Below, piece by piece: positions 16,223 to 24,965 of a stretch of 64,000 bases of DNA (positions within the stretch are counted from its first letter, which is position 1; each line of letters opens with the position of its first letter). The notes under the pieces are model-generated. The model ran no database searches. It saw nothing but the letters and a program-made list of their open reading frames with translations, and was not told the DNA's origin. The translations under genes and the position numbers were made by a program. This DNA comes from Streptomyces sp. ISL-87 (GTDB lineage Bacteria; Actinomycetota; Actinomycetes; Streptomycetales; Streptomycetaceae). Location: the NCBI RefSeq assembly GCF_018614095.1, contig NZ_JAGGOY010000046.1, positions 30,795 to 94,794 of the forward strand. The letters run 5' to 3'.

Positions 16223-17515
16223 TCAGGCAGCCGGCGTGGTCTCGGCCTCGGCCTCGGCCTCGGCAGGGGCCGGTTCCGCCCCCGCCCGGGGTTCCGGCAG
16301 CCGGCGGGCCAGTGCCCAGGCCGCCAGCGGCAGCAGGGTCAGCGGCAGCAGCGCCGTGCGCAGCGAGGACGCGTCCGCGGCGGCGCCGATGAGCGGACTC
16401 GCCAGACCGCCGACGCTCACCGTCAGGCCGAGGGTCACTCCGCTCGCCGTACCCATGCGCGTCGGCAGGTAGTCCTGGCCCAGGGTGACCTGGAGCGAGA
16501 ACGGCACGTACAGCGCGGCCGCGGCCAGCGACGCGCAGACGTACACCAGCGGCAGGGGCAGGAAGAGGACCCCCGCGACGGCGGGCGCGGCAGCGGCGTA
16601 GGCCCGGCGCACCGTGGTGACCCGCCCCCAGCGGGAGGCCAGCCGGCCCCCGAGCAGGGTGCCGCCCGCGCTGCCCGCGAACAGGGCGAACAGGGCCACC
16701 GCCCCGGCGGTTTCACCGCCGCCGCGCTCGCGCACGTAGAGGCCGATGAAGGTGCTCAGCCCGACGAAGACGACCGAGCGGACGATCACCACCAGCGACA
16801 GGCGCAGGAACGCCCGCCGGTCCTCGGGGCGGGGCGCGGCCGCCGCTCCCGCGGTCCCCGGCGCGGCCGGGCCCGCCGGCCGGGGCCGGGGGATGTTGAG
16901 GAACACGCCGAGCGCTGCCGGGAACGCCAGCAGCCACCAGCCGGCCGGCCCGGACACCGACAGGGCTCCGACGACCAGCAGCGGGGCGCACGCGAAACCG
17001 ATGTTGCCGCCCAGCGCGAACCAGCTCATCGCCGAGTGCCCGGCGCCGCCCACGGTGGTGCGGACCAGCCGGGCGGCGGCCGGGTGGTAGGCGGCCACGC
17101 CCAGCCCCGACAGGGCGACGGCGGCCACGGTGGCCGGGTAGTCGCCGGCCGCCCCGACCAGCGCGATGCCGGCCCCGGCGGCGGCCGTGCTCAGCGGTAT
17201 GAGCCAGGGCATCGGACGGCGGTCGGTCAGCACCCCGAACAGCGGCTGCACCACGGAGGACAGCAGCGAGGCGGCGAGCACGATGCCGGACGCCGCGGCG
17301 TACCCGTACGAACGCTCGGCGACGAGGAAGGGGACGAGCGCGGCGACGGCGCCCTGGTAGACGTCCACGCAGGCGTGGCCCGCCGAGATGGCCGCGGTAC
17401 GGCGGCGGACCGGGGCCGGCGGACCGGCTGACGGCTTGCCTGCCGGACTTCCTGATGGCGTGGCCGATGGATTGACGGTCGGATGGTCGGGGTTCGGTGG
17501 ATTCGCTGCGTTCAC
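16223..17515 (-). CDS. MFS exporter, fosmidomycin-resistance (Fsr)-like
   Basis: The 430-residue transporter has about 12 hydrophobic helices. The first half contains DVYQGAVAALVPFLVAERSY, VVQPLFGVLTDRRP and GLGVAAYHPAAARLVR, hallmarks of the Fsr/fosmidomycin-resistance branch of the MFS. It is expected to be a proton-driven drug or metabolite efflux pump. The GTG at 17515 begins a Pro/Ser/Thr-rich N-terminus of about 30 residues before the first helix; ACGGGTG precedes it. The gene is divergent from an AraC-type regulator starting 54 bases away, so the shared promoter is probably controlled by that protein. Confidence 0.88.
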   Translation of the reverse strand: MNAANPPNPDHPTVNPSATPSGSPAGKPSAGPPAPVRRRTAAISAGHACVDVYQGAVAALVPFLVAERSYGYAAASGIVLAASLLSSVVQPLFGVLTDRRPMPWLIPLSTAAAGAGIALVGAAGDYPATVAAVALSGLGVAAYHPAAARLVRTTVGGAGHSAMSWFALGGNIGFACAPLLVVGALSVSGPAGWWLLAFPAALGVFLNIPRPRPAGPAAPGTAGAAAAPRPEDRRAFLRLSLVVIVRSVVFVGLSTFIGLYVRERGGGETAGAVALFALFAGSAGGTLLGGRLASRWGRVTTVRRAYAAAAPAVAGVLFLPLPLVYVCASLAAAALYVPFSLQVTLGQDYLPTRMGTASGVTLGLTVSVGGLASPLIGAAADASSLRTALLPLTLLPLAAWALARRLPEPRAGAEPAPAEAEAEAETTPAA

Positions 17516-17569
17516 CCGTCGAGAATCGCCGCCGCCGCACGCATCGCGCTTCCGATAAATTGCCGGGTG

Positions 17570-18325
17570 ATGCAGAAAATCCGCCACACGCCACGCGCCG
17601 CGACGAGCATCCGGGAGCTCGACACCGGCATCGGGATCGACCCGCACCGCCACGACGACCACCAGATCGCCTACGCCGGCTCCGGGGTCCTGTCCATCAC
17701 GACCGACGCCGGCACCTGGGTGGCCCCCGCCACCCGGGCGCTGTGGATCCCGGCCGGGACGGTGCACGAGCACCGCGCGTACGGCCGCACCGATCTGCAC
17801 TCCGTCGGCCTGCCGACCCACCTCAACCCGCTGTCCCTGGAGGCCCCGGCCGTGCTCGCCGTCGGGCCGCTGCTGCGGGAGCTGATCCTCGCCTACACCC
17901 GGGCCCCCGGGGAGGACAGCCCGCAGCGGCGCCGGATGCTCGGGGTGCTGCTCGACCAGCTGCGCGCCTCCCGGCTCCAGCCGCTGCACCTGCCCGCCCC
18001 GGCCGACGCGCGGCTGGCGGCGGTGTGCGCGCTGCTCCACGCGGACCCGGGCGATCCGCGCGGGCTGGCCGCACTGGGCGCGGCGGCCGGGGCGGGGGCC
18101 GGCGAGCGGACCCTGAGCCGGCTGTTCCGCGCCGAGCTGGGCATGACGTTCCCGCAGTGGCGCACCCAGCTGCGGCTGCACCAGGCGCTGCGGCTGCTGG
18201 CCGTGGGCACGCCGGTGACGGCGGTCGCGCACCGCTGCGGCTGGTCCTCCGCGAGCGCGTTCATCGACGTCTTCCGGCGGGCCTTCGGTCACACGCCCGG
18301 GGCGCACCCGCGTGAGCGGCCGTAG
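17570..18325 (+). CDS. AraC-family transcriptional regulator
   Basis: The 251-residue protein has an N-terminal cupin-like sensor (HRHDDHQIAYAGSG...WVAPATRALWIPAGTVHEH) and a C-terminal AraC DNA-binding domain with two helix-turn-helices (RTLSRLFRAELGMTF and VTAVAHRCGWSSASAFIDVFRRAFGHTPG). It belongs to the group of AraC proteins that sit next to, and control, drug-efflux genes, which fits its divergent MFS neighbour. The start may be the ATG at 17570 or the GTG directly before it. Confidence 0.92.
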   Translation: MQKIRHTPRAATSIRELDTGIGIDPHRHDDHQIAYAGSGVLSITTDAGTWVAPATRALWIPAGTVHEHRAYGRTDLHSVGLPTHLNPLSLEAPAVLAVGPLLRELILAYTRAPGEDSPQRRRMLGVLLDQLRASRLQPLHLPAPADARLAAVCALLHADPGDPRGLAALGAAAGAGAGERTLSRLFRAELGMTFPQWRTQLRLHQALRLLAVGTPVTAVAHRCGWSSASAFIDVFRRAFGHTPGAHPRERP

Positions 18326-18370
18326 GGGCAGTGGGCGCGCGCAGCAGTCACATTGCGTAGTGCGGCGGGT

Positions 18371-18434
18371 CGCCGTGCACAGCAGTCGCCGTGCACAGCA
18401 GTCACCGTGCACAGCAGCCACCGCGCGCAGCCGT
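18371..18434. repeat. 16-bp tandem repeat, four copies
   Basis: CGCCGTGCACAGCAGT is repeated at 18371, 18387, 18403 and 18419 with increasing divergence. The last copy ends at the stop codon of the convergent DHFR-like gene. Each unit carries the palindrome GTGCAC. Confidence 0.8.
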
Positions 18435-18991
18435 CAGCGCGCGTACCGGAGCAGCACCACGCCGTTGCCGAAGGCGTGAGTGCCTTCGAGACGGAGCGGG
18501 GCCGGGCCGCCGACCGGCGGGAAGAGCGGTTTGCCGCGGCCGATGCGCACCGGGTGCACATAGATCCGGTACGCGTCCACCAGGTCGTGGCGGAGGAATT
18601 CGGCCGCGAGATCGGCCCCGCTCAGCGCCAGGTCCCCGCCCGGGGCCGCCTTGAGCGCGGCCACCTCCGAGGGGACGACGTCCCGCACGATGGTGGAGTT
18701 CCAGCCGGCCTCCCGCAGGGTGCGCGAGTACACGTACTTCGGCATGTCCCGCCAGATGCCCGCGAACTCGGCCATCGGCCCGGTGATCTCGGGGTCGGCG
18801 TCGGCGGTCGGCCAGAACCCTGCCATCAGCTCGTACGTGACGCGGCCGTTGAGGAAGCCGCCGAACGAGCGGAGTTCCTCGTTGAAGTGCCGGTGCAACT
18901 CGTCGTCGACGAGATGCCAGTCGATCTGCCGCTCGGGCCCCTCGATGAAGCCGTCGAGGGACATCGACATCATCAGGATGATCTTTCGCAT
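18434..18991 (-). CDS. Dihydrofolate reductase-family (RibD C-terminal-like) protein
   Basis: The 185-residue protein begins MRKIILMMSMSLDGFIEG, the typical start of the DHFR/RibD C-terminal reductase family, with NGRVTYELMAGFWP and later DLALSGADLAAEFLRHDLVD and HPVRIGRGKPLF. It should be an NADPH-dependent reductase of unknown substrate; members of this group are commonly free-standing. The ATG at 18991 opens 27 bases from the divergent GTG at 19019, so the two genes share a very short promoter region. The stop lies next to a 16-bp tandem repeat. Confidence 0.88.
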   Translation of the reverse strand: MRKIILMMSMSLDGFIEGPERQIDWHLVDDELHRHFNEELRSFGGFLNGRVTYELMAGFWPTADADPEITGPMAEFAGIWRDMPKYVYSRTLREAGWNSTIVRDVVPSEVAALKAAPGGDLALSGADLAAEFLRHDLVDAYRIYVHPVRIGRGKPLFPPVGGPAPLRLEGTHAFGNGVVLLRYAR

Positions 18992-19018
18992 GACGGCCCA
19001 CGCTACATACTGGCCGGT

Positions 19019-20107
19019 GTGAAGAGCGAAGATGCCGTAGACGACACGGCCCTGTTCGATATCCAAGGCCGGACGGCGGTGATCACCCTCAACCGCCCCA
19101 AGGCCCTCAACGCCCTCACCCACCCCATGGTGCGGCGGATCTCCGAAGCCTTGACCGCGTGGGCACACGACCCCGCCGTCGCTCAGGTCCTCATCCGCGG
19201 CGCCGGCGAGCGCGGTCTGTGTGCGGGCGGGGACATCCGGGCCATCCACGACGACGCGAAGGCCGGTACCACCGCCTCCGCGGACTTCTGGCGGGACGAG
19301 TACCGGCTCAATGCTCAGATCGCCCGCTACCCCAAGCCCTACGTGGCCCTCATGGACGGAATCGTCATGGGCGGCGGTGTCGGGGTCTCGGCCCACGGCA
19401 GCGTCCGGATCGTCACCGAACGCTCCCGCGTGGCCATGCCCGAGACCGGCATCGGTTTCGTGCCGGACGTCGGCGGCACGCACCTGCTCGGCCGCGCCCC
19501 CGGGCAGCTCGGCACCCACCTCGCCCTGACCGGCTCCGCCGTGGGCGCCGCCGACGCGCTGCTGTGCGACCTCGCCGACCACTTCGTCCCCACAGGCCGG
19601 CTGCCCGACCTCACCGCGGAACTGGCCGAAGTACCCCTCCGGGAGGTGCTGGCCCGCTATGCCTCTCGGCCGGAGCCCGGTGAGCTGGCCGGCTGGCGCG
19701 GCTGGATCGACGCCTGCTACACGGCCGACACCGTCGAGGAGATCGTGGAGCGGCTCTCCGGCCACGGCGACCCGGCCGCCAAGGAGGCCGCCGAGACCAT
19801 CCTGGCCAAGTCCCCGACCGCCCTCAAGGTCACCCTGGCCGCCGTGCGCCGGGCACGCGAACTGGGCCTGCTGGAACGGGTGCTGGCCCAGGAGTTCCGG
19901 GTCTCCTGCAACGCCCTGAGCTCGCCCGACCTGGTGGAGGGGATCCGGGCCCAGGTGGTCGACAAGGACCGGAACCCGCGCTGGTCACCGGCCGCGCTGG
20001 CCGACGTCACCGACGAGGACGTGGCCCGGTACTTCGCGCCGCTCGGCGCCGACCGCGAGCTGCGGCTGGAACCGCCCTTCACGGAAGGGGGCTTCGGCAG
20101 CGGCTGA
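19019..20107 (+). CDS. 3-hydroxyisobutyryl-CoA hydrolase-like enoyl-CoA hydratase family protein
   Basis: The 362-residue crotonase-fold protein has the oxyanion-hole segments GERGLCAGGDIRAIH and MDGIVMGGGVGVSAHG and the block MPETGIGFVPDVGGTHLLGR. With its C-terminal extension (IVERLSGHGDPAAKEAAETI...SPTALKVTL) it matches 3-hydroxyisobutyryl-CoA hydrolases of valine breakdown rather than simple hydratases. The start is GTG 19019; longer readings run through the divergent gene. No other valine-degradation genes are adjacent. Confidence 0.88.
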   Translation: MKSEDAVDDTALFDIQGRTAVITLNRPKALNALTHPMVRRISEALTAWAHDPAVAQVLIRGAGERGLCAGGDIRAIHDDAKAGTTASADFWRDEYRLNAQIARYPKPYVALMDGIVMGGGVGVSAHGSVRIVTERSRVAMPETGIGFVPDVGGTHLLGRAPGQLGTHLALTGSAVGAADALLCDLADHFVPTGRLPDLTAELAEVPLREVLARYASRPEPGELAGWRGWIDACYTADTVEEIVERLSGHGDPAAKEAAETILAKSPTALKVTLAAVRRARELGLLERVLAQEFRVSCNALSSPDLVEGIRAQVVDKDRNPRWSPAALADVTDEDVARYFAPLGADRELRLEPPFTEGGFGSG

Positions 20108-20162
20108 GCCGCGCGGGCGCCGCTCGCCGCCGACCCGGTCGCAGTGGACCGGCGGGCCGGCT

Positions 20163-20234
20163 CAGCGGTCGCAGTGGTCGCAGTGGTCTCAGTGGTCTCA
20201 GTGGTCTCAGTGGTCTTGGCGGTCTCAGCGGTAG
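20163..20234. repeat. 9-bp tandem repeat at the end of the SDR remnant
   Basis: Eight 9-bp units of the type CAGTGGTCT run from 20163 to 20234 and include the stop codon (20225-20227) of the minus-strand SDR remnant. Read on the minus strand, most units carry TGA in the same register, giving a ladder of in-frame stops. Confidence 0.8.
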
Positions 20235-20671
20235 CCCGTGGCATCCGCCGGGCGGCCCGGATCCTGGACCTCGACCATGTACCGCCAGGCGTCCGGCCGG
20301 CTGCCGTCCAGATCGGTGAAGCCGTAGACCCGGGCGAGTTGCCCGCTGGACAGCGACTGCCCGTTCCAGCGCGAGACCTCCGGATCGGCGGCGAGCGCCG
20401 CGACCGCCCGGCCGACGTACGAGGGCGTCTCGGAGATGGCGAAATGCGGCACCTTCTCCAGCGCGTCCCGCCAATTCGCCTCGGTCACCCCGAAGTTGTC
20501 CAACATCATCTCCGAGCGCAGCCAGCCCGGCGTCAGCGCCACCGCCGTCGCCCCGCGCGGACCCAGCTCGTGCCCGAGCGCGAACGCCATCCGCAACACC
20601 GCCGACTTGGCGATGTCGTAGAAGAACGACACCCGGTAGCGGCCCGCGTTGTACTCGGCCGTGCCGTCCGT
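20225..20671 (-). pseudogene. 5'-truncated short-chain dehydrogenase/reductase
   Basis: The frame reads TDGTAEYNAGRYRVSFFYDIAKSAVLR..., continues through GHELGPRGATAVALTPGWLRSEMML and ends in DAWRYMVEVQDPG. This is the C-terminal half of an SDR, with the helix holding the Lys of the YxxxK block (YDIAK) and the PGW segment. The N-terminal Rossmann half with the TGxxxGxG motif is missing. Upstream sequence in the same frame is Pro/Arg-rich and unrelated, and within 120 bases the next gene ends. About 150 codons of a typical 290 remain. Confidence 0.75.
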
Positions 20672-20793
20672 CCCCCCTGCCCGCCCGGCGGTCCCGGTGC
20701 GTGTCGGCGCCCTCGGCGAGGGCCCGGCCGGGAGGGAGGCGGCGGGCTGCTTCCGCACCCGCCTGAACCTGGCCCGGCCGGCCCTCGCCCGGC

Positions 20794-22065
20794 TCAGAAC
20801 CAGGTGAGCGTCAGCGCGAACGTGGTGCTCGCGGCGGCTCCGGCCGAGTCGGTGGCGGTGGCCGTCACCTGGACGGTGCCGCTCGCCCAGGGCTTGCCGC
20901 TGATCCGGCCGGTGGCGGTGTCGATGCCGAGACCGAACGGCAGGCCGGTGGCGGCGTAGTGGACGGGTGGCTTGCCTCCGGTGGCGGTGAGCTGGATGGT
21001 GCAGGACTGGTTGAACTTGCAGGTCTGCGGGCCGGGGTTGGCGAGTTTCAGATCACCGGTGGTCGGGGTGGGCGTGGGCGTGGGGGTCGGGGTCGGGGTC
21101 GGTGTGGGGGTAGGTGTGGGCGTGGGGGTCGGGGTCGGGTCCGTGGAGCCGTCGAACACCTCCGTGATCGGCTGCACGTTCGCCGCGTTCCCCGCGTGCG
21201 TCGTCGTACCCAGCAGGTCCTCGAAGGTGCGCAGCAGGTGGTGGTGGCTGTAGGCGGTGGAGTACTTTCCGGTCTTGACGTTCGCCCCGTGGAAGACGGT
21301 CGCGATCTGGTTGGACCCGAGGTAGTTGTCCTCGTCCCACGTGAGCACCAGCAGGCTGTTGTTGGCCTTGGCCCACTGCGCGTACGCGTCGAGGTTGCTC
21401 TTCGTCCAGGTGTCGCCCGTGCCGACCGCGCAGTCGTGCATGTCGTTGCACAGGTTGGGCACCACGAACGACAACTGGGGCAGCGCCGCGAAGTTGCCCT
21501 GCGGGAACTGGGCCCACGTCTTCCCGGTGTTCAACGGCACGTTCTTGAAGGCGAACCACGGGTTGTGCTTCTGCGCGTACTTGCCGCTGCTGCAGGCCGT
21601 CGAGCCCTCGCTCGGCAGGTCCTCGTTGTACGTCGCGAACGTCTTCCCGGCCGCGATCACCTCCTGGCCGAGATTGGCCGCGGTCATCGACTGCGCGGTG
21701 TAGCAGCCGTCGCCGGTGATGCCCTGGGTGGCGCCCGAGAAGAGGTTGAAGTAGTTCGGCTGGCTGGGGTGGGTCAGCGCCTTCATGCCGGTCAGGCTCG
21801 CGCCGCCGTTCGCCAGCTGGTTGATGTACGGGGCGTTCGCGCTGCCGATGATGTCGCCGTACTGCTTGTTCTCGTAGACGACGACCACCACGTGGTCGTA
21901 CGTCGGCAGCCCGGCGGCGGCAGCGGTCGTGCGGGTCGCCGTACTGCCGTCCGCGGCCTGCGAGTTGGCCACGGTGAAGGCGCCCAGCAGGCCGAGCGTG
22001 CCGAGTGCGGCCACGAGAGCGGACCGGCGGGTCCGGCGTCTCGCGGCGGCCTTGGATGAGTGCAT
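20794..22065 (-). CDS. Secreted acid-phosphatase/phosphoesterase-like protein with Thr-Pro linker and Ig-like C-terminal domain
   Basis: The 423-residue protein has an Arg-rich signal peptide (RRRTRRSALVAALGTLGLLGAFTV). Its catalytic region belongs to the alkaline-phosphatase-like phosphoesterase group: YDHVVVVVYENKQYGDIIG, THPSQPNYFNLFSG, VVPNLCNDMHDC and LTWDEDN match the metal-binding blocks. A run of about 15 Thr-Pro repeats links it to an 85-residue C-terminal putative Ig-like (He_PIG-type) domain starting GDLKLANPGPQTCKFNQSC. The same domain ends the secreted protein at 41087-42346. GGAGG lies 8 nt before the start. It lies 36 bases below the seven-gene PKS operon and could be co-transcribed with it. 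Confidence 0.88.
   Translation of the reverse strand: MHSSKAAARRRTRRSALVAALGTLGLLGAFTVANSQAADGSTATRTTAAAAGLPTYDHVVVVVYENKQYGDIIGSANAPYINQLANGGASLTGMKALTHPSQPNYFNLFSGATQGITGDGCYTAQSMTAANLGQEVIAAGKTFATYNEDLPSEGSTACSSGKYAQKHNPWFAFKNVPLNTGKTWAQFPQGNFAALPQLSFVVPNLCNDMHDCAVGTGDTWTKSNLDAYAQWAKANNSLLVLTWDEDNYLGSNQIATVFHGANVKTGKYSTAYSHHHLLRTFEDLLGTTTHAGNAANVQPITEVFDGSTDPTPTPTPTPTPTPTPTPTPTPTPTPTTGDLKLANPGPQTCKFNQSCTIQLTATGGKPPVHYAATGLPFGLGIDTATGRISGKPWASGTVQVTATATDSAGAAASTTFALTLTWF
20797..21060 (-). repeat. Left copy of duplicated Ig-like domain DNA (inverted relative to 42084-42343)
   Basis: This segment codes for the terminal domain of the phosphoesterase and is highly similar, on the opposite strand, to 42084-42343. 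A 50-base block (20972-21021) is identical to the reverse complement of 42119-42168. Both copies are preceded by Thr-Pro repeat DNA. Together they form an inverted repeat enclosing the PKS operon and its LysR gene. Confidence 0.85.
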
Positions 22066-22101
22066 GAGCGGTTCCTCCTCGGTGTCGGTGGTGCTGTGGT
22101 G

Positions 22102-23022
22102 TCATTCCTCCCGCCGGGCCGCACCGGCCACGGCGATGTTCAGGAAGCGCGGTACGGGCCGACCCCGGCCGCGGAACTCCTCCGCGACCGCGGCCCGTAC
22201 CGACGTCAGCCGCTCCTCGGGCAGCAGCACCAGCACGCTCCGCCCCGGCCGCCGCCCGGGCGGCCAGGCGCTCAGCGCCCCCGCCCGGCGGGCGCACGCC
22301 ACGGCCCGGGCCAGCTCCGCCGCCCGGTCCGCGGGCTCGCTTCGGACGGCGAGCAGCACCAGCCGCGCCCCGGAGGCGGCCGGGTCGAAGGCGACGTGGC
22401 GCCGCGTCCGCCCGGTCCCCACCAGCAGGGCCTCGCCGGGCCGGGCGAACAGCACCCCCCGGCGCAGCGCGTCGTCCCCGTCCGGCAGCGCCCGCGCCAT
22501 CAGCCGGGCCAGGTGTGCGCGGTCCGGCTCCTCGCCCGCCGCCGTGTGTACGTCGGCCACCGCGAGCGCCACCGCGCAGTCGGCGGGTTCCGCCGTGGCC
22601 AGCCCGGAGGCCGCCGTGAGCGAGCCCTGGAGGTGCAGGTCGGTCCCGCCGCCGCCGTACCCGGCCCGGGCCAGCGCCCGCAGCAGGGCGTACGGCCGTG
22701 CGGCCCAGGCAGGAACGGCGGGCGCGGGCCCCGACGGTGTCAGCGGCAGATCGCAGCTGTCGGCGGGGTGCCCGAGCGAGCTGAGCCGGACCAGGCCGTC
22801 CGTACGGGGGGCCGCGGCCGCCGCCACCGGCCAGCCGGCCGCCGCGACCAGCCCCGGCGAGCCCAGGTGGAAGGCGTACGGGGCGCTCCAGACGGCGGCC
22901 GGGGCCCGGCCGTGCGCGGCCTCCAGGGCGTAGGCCACGAGGCGGAACAGCGGGTCGGCGGTGGCCCGGCGGGCGAGGTCCTGGGGGGCGGCCATGCCGG
23001 CCCCGAGCGGTACCCGGGTCAT
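22102..23022 (-). CDS. Degenerate galactokinase-like (GHMP superfamily) protein
   Basis: The 306-residue protein follows the galactokinase plan: an N-terminal VWSAPYAFHLGSPGLVAAAG in place of the PGR-NLIGEHTDY signature, a central TDLHLQGSLTAASGLATAE in place of the PxGxGLSSSAA ATP loop, and a C-terminal end FLNIAVAGAARREE. Key residues of both signatures are changed, so sugar-kinase activity is doubtful and it may have a binding or structural role. It is the last gene of the PKS operon, with an ATGA overlap with the methyltransferase gene. A sugar-related role would suit the glycosyltransferase two genes upstream. Confidence 0.7.
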   Translation of the reverse strand: MTRVPLGAGMAAPQDLARRATADPLFRLVAYALEAAHGRAPAAVWSAPYAFHLGSPGLVAAAGWPVAAAAAPRTDGLVRLSSLGHPADSCDLPLTPSGPAPAVPAWAARPYALLRALARAGYGGGGTDLHLQGSLTAASGLATAEPADCAVALAVADVHTAAGEEPDRAHLARLMARALPDGDDALRRGVLFARPGEALLVGTGRTRRHVAFDPAASGARLVLLAVRSEPADRAAELARAVACARRAGALSAWPPGRRPGRSVLVLLPEERLTSVRAAVAEEFRGRGRPVPRFLNIAVAGAARREE

Positions 23023-24965
23023 CGCTCCGCCTTGCGGGCCAGGATCCGGTAGGCGTTCCCGCCGTCCGTGTACCGGGCCGCGGCCGTGCGCAGCGCGTCC
23101 AGCACCGCCGCGCCGGCGAAGAACGGCAGAGCCGCCGCCCGTACGGCATGTGCCGTCGCCCTCCGGCCCGCCGTGGCCGGGGGAGCCCACGGGCGGTCCG
23201 GGTCCGGGGCCAGCCGGGCGGCGGTCAAGGCCACCGCGCCGAAGAAGTCGTTGCCCTGGTGGGCCGCACCGTGCTCCTCGGCCAGCACGGTGAACCCCCG
23301 GTCGGCCAGCGCCTCACGCAGGTTCCCGGCCGGGATCAGGTGCTGGTGCTGTGGCTGGAACCAGGGCAGCCAGGCCGGCCCGAGCAGCCGGGCCATCCGC
23401 GACTCCGGGTCGGGGAGCTCGATGGTGAGATGCCCGCCGGGGGCGAGGACGGCTGCCGCCGTGTCCAGCTCGGTGAGCGGATCCCGGGTGTGCTCCAGGT
23501 AGTGGTACATGCTGACCACCTCGTACCGCCCCGCCAGTTTTTCCGTGAACTCCGGGAACTGGCCCTGGAATCCGGTCTCCACCCAGCCGCGCCGCTCCGC
23601 CTCGCGCACCCCGTCGCCCATGTCGAGCCCGTCGAACCGGGTGTCCGGCCACACGGCCCGCGCCGCATTGCAGAAGTGGCCGTGGCCCGTGCCGACATCG
23701 AGCCAGGTCGCGGGAACGGTGTGCGGCCGGAGCATCTCGGCCCGCCCCCGGTACGTGGCGCCGAGCCGTCCGAAGACCGTGCCCGCGCCCTCACCGCCGC
23801 GCCCGTCGTAGAAGTCGCGGTAGTAGAACTCCAGCCCCTCCAGGGTCAGCCGGGGATTCTGGAAGACATGCCCGCAGTCCCCGCACTGCTCCAGGGTGAA
23901 CCGGCCGGGCTTGCCCTGGAGCAGATCGGGCACCCGGACGCGGACACCGAGGTGGAGGGACCCGCACCAGGGGCAGTCCAGGCGGCGCGGTTCGAGAAAC
24001 CGGTCGGGCCCGGCGGCGAGTTCGGCCCGGTACGCGTCGGCCCGAGCGGAGTCCCCGGAGCTCGCGGCTCCCTTGCTCGCGGCAGTGGTCGCGGCGGCTG
24101 TACGGAGGGCAGCGCCGAGGGAGCGCACCGGGCGGGCGGCGGTCGCCCCGGCCAGATCGGCGGGACGCAGCGGGGCGCCCGGGCCACCCAGCGCGAGATA
24201 CGGCTGGAGCCACCACAGCCCGGCCGCCGCGGCGCCCCACCGGCCCTGGCGCACGGCGAGCCCGGCCAGCAGTGCGAGCCCGGCGAGCTGCGCGGCGGCC
24301 AGCGCCCCCGGCGGCAGCCCCTGGGCCCGCAGCTCGGCGGCCCGCCCCGGCCCGGTCACGCCGGTCGCCCCGGCGGGCCCGGTTGCCCCGGCGGGTCCGG
24401 TCGCCCCGCTCCCGGTCACCCCAGCCAGTCCGGTCGCCTCCGTCGGCCGGCCCGTGGAGAGCGCCGGCGCGATGGCCAGCCCCGTCGAGCCGGCCGCGTA
24501 CTCCTTCAAACGCCGGACCAGCGCCATGAGTTCCGCCGGATCCGGCCGCGGCCCGCCCGGCTCCACCCCGGCGCGGGCCAGCACCTCCTCGGCGACGAGC
24601 ACGGCATACCCGGCCCCGCGCCCCTCGCCGAGCCGGTCCTCCCGGTACCCTGCCGGATCCACCAGCCGCAGCAGCCCCAGCACCCGCTCGGCCGCGAGAT
24701 CCGCCGGCAGCAGGTCCACCACCCGCAGGCCCTCCCGCTCCGCGTGCGCGCAGGCGGCCAGGAAGGTGGCCGGATCGGGTTCGACCCCGCGCGCGGTCAG
24801 CAGCCGCCACCCGGCGGCGCGCGGCAGCCCGCCCGCGGCCGACGAGGGCGCGGGCAGTACGGGGATCGCGCGCAGCCGGCGGCGGGCCCGTACCGTACCG
24901 GCGCCGAGCGCGGCCAGCACTGCCGCGGAGGTCCACCGGACCCCGTGGAAGGGGGGTGGCGTCAT
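23019..24965 (-). CDS. Large class I SAM methyltransferase with zinc ribbon and unknown N-terminal region
   Basis: The protein has 648 residues. The C-terminal half is a sugar/natural-product methyltransferase: zinc ribbon CPWCGS...CGDCGHVFQNPR (about residues 330-368), SAM motif I WLDVGTGHGHFC, VVSMYHYLEHTRDP, GGHLTIELPDPESR and a HQHLIPAGNLREAL block. The first 320 residues match no family I know. They include a predicted helical region (VVDLLPADLAAERVLGLLRLVDP), a short collagen-like GATGPAGATGPAG stretch and a hydrophobic part (LAAAQLAGLALLAGLAV) that may touch the membrane. It starts in an ATGA overlap with the glycosyltransferase stop, so it belongs to the PKS operon and probably tailors its product. 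Confidence 0.82.
   Translation of the reverse strand: MTPPPFHGVRWTSAAVLAALGAGTVRARRRLRAIPVLPAPSSAAGGLPRAAGWRLLTARGVEPDPATFLAACAHAEREGLRVVDLLPADLAAERVLGLLRLVDPAGYREDRLGEGRGAGYAVLVAEEVLARAGVEPGGPRPDPAELMALVRRLKEYAAGSTGLAIAPALSTGRPTEATGLAGVTGSGATGPAGATGPAGATGVTGPGRAAELRAQGLPPGALAAAQLAGLALLAGLAVRQGRWGAAAAGLWWLQPYLALGGPGAPLRPADLAGATAARPVRSLGAALRTAAATTAASKGAASSGDSARADAYRAELAAGPDRFLEPRRLDCPWCGSLHLGVRVRVPDLLQGKPGRFTLEQCGDCGHVFQNPRLTLEGLEFYYRDFYDGRGGEGAGTVFGRLGATYRGRAEMLRPHTVPATWLDVGTGHGHFCNAARAVWPDTRFDGLDMGDGVREAERRGWVETGFQGQFPEFTEKLAGRYEVVSMYHYLEHTRDPLTELDTAAAVLAPGGHLTIELPDPESRMARLLGPAWLPWFQPQHQHLIPAGNLREALADRGFTVLAEEHGAAHQGNDFFGAVALTAARLAPDPDRPWAPPATAGRRATAHAVRAAALPFFAGAAVLDALRTAAARYTDGGNAYRILARKAER

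Noticed and set aside
18371..18434. CRISPR array
   Set aside because: The repeats are 16 bp, contiguous and without spacers; the same holds for all other tandem repeats in the window.
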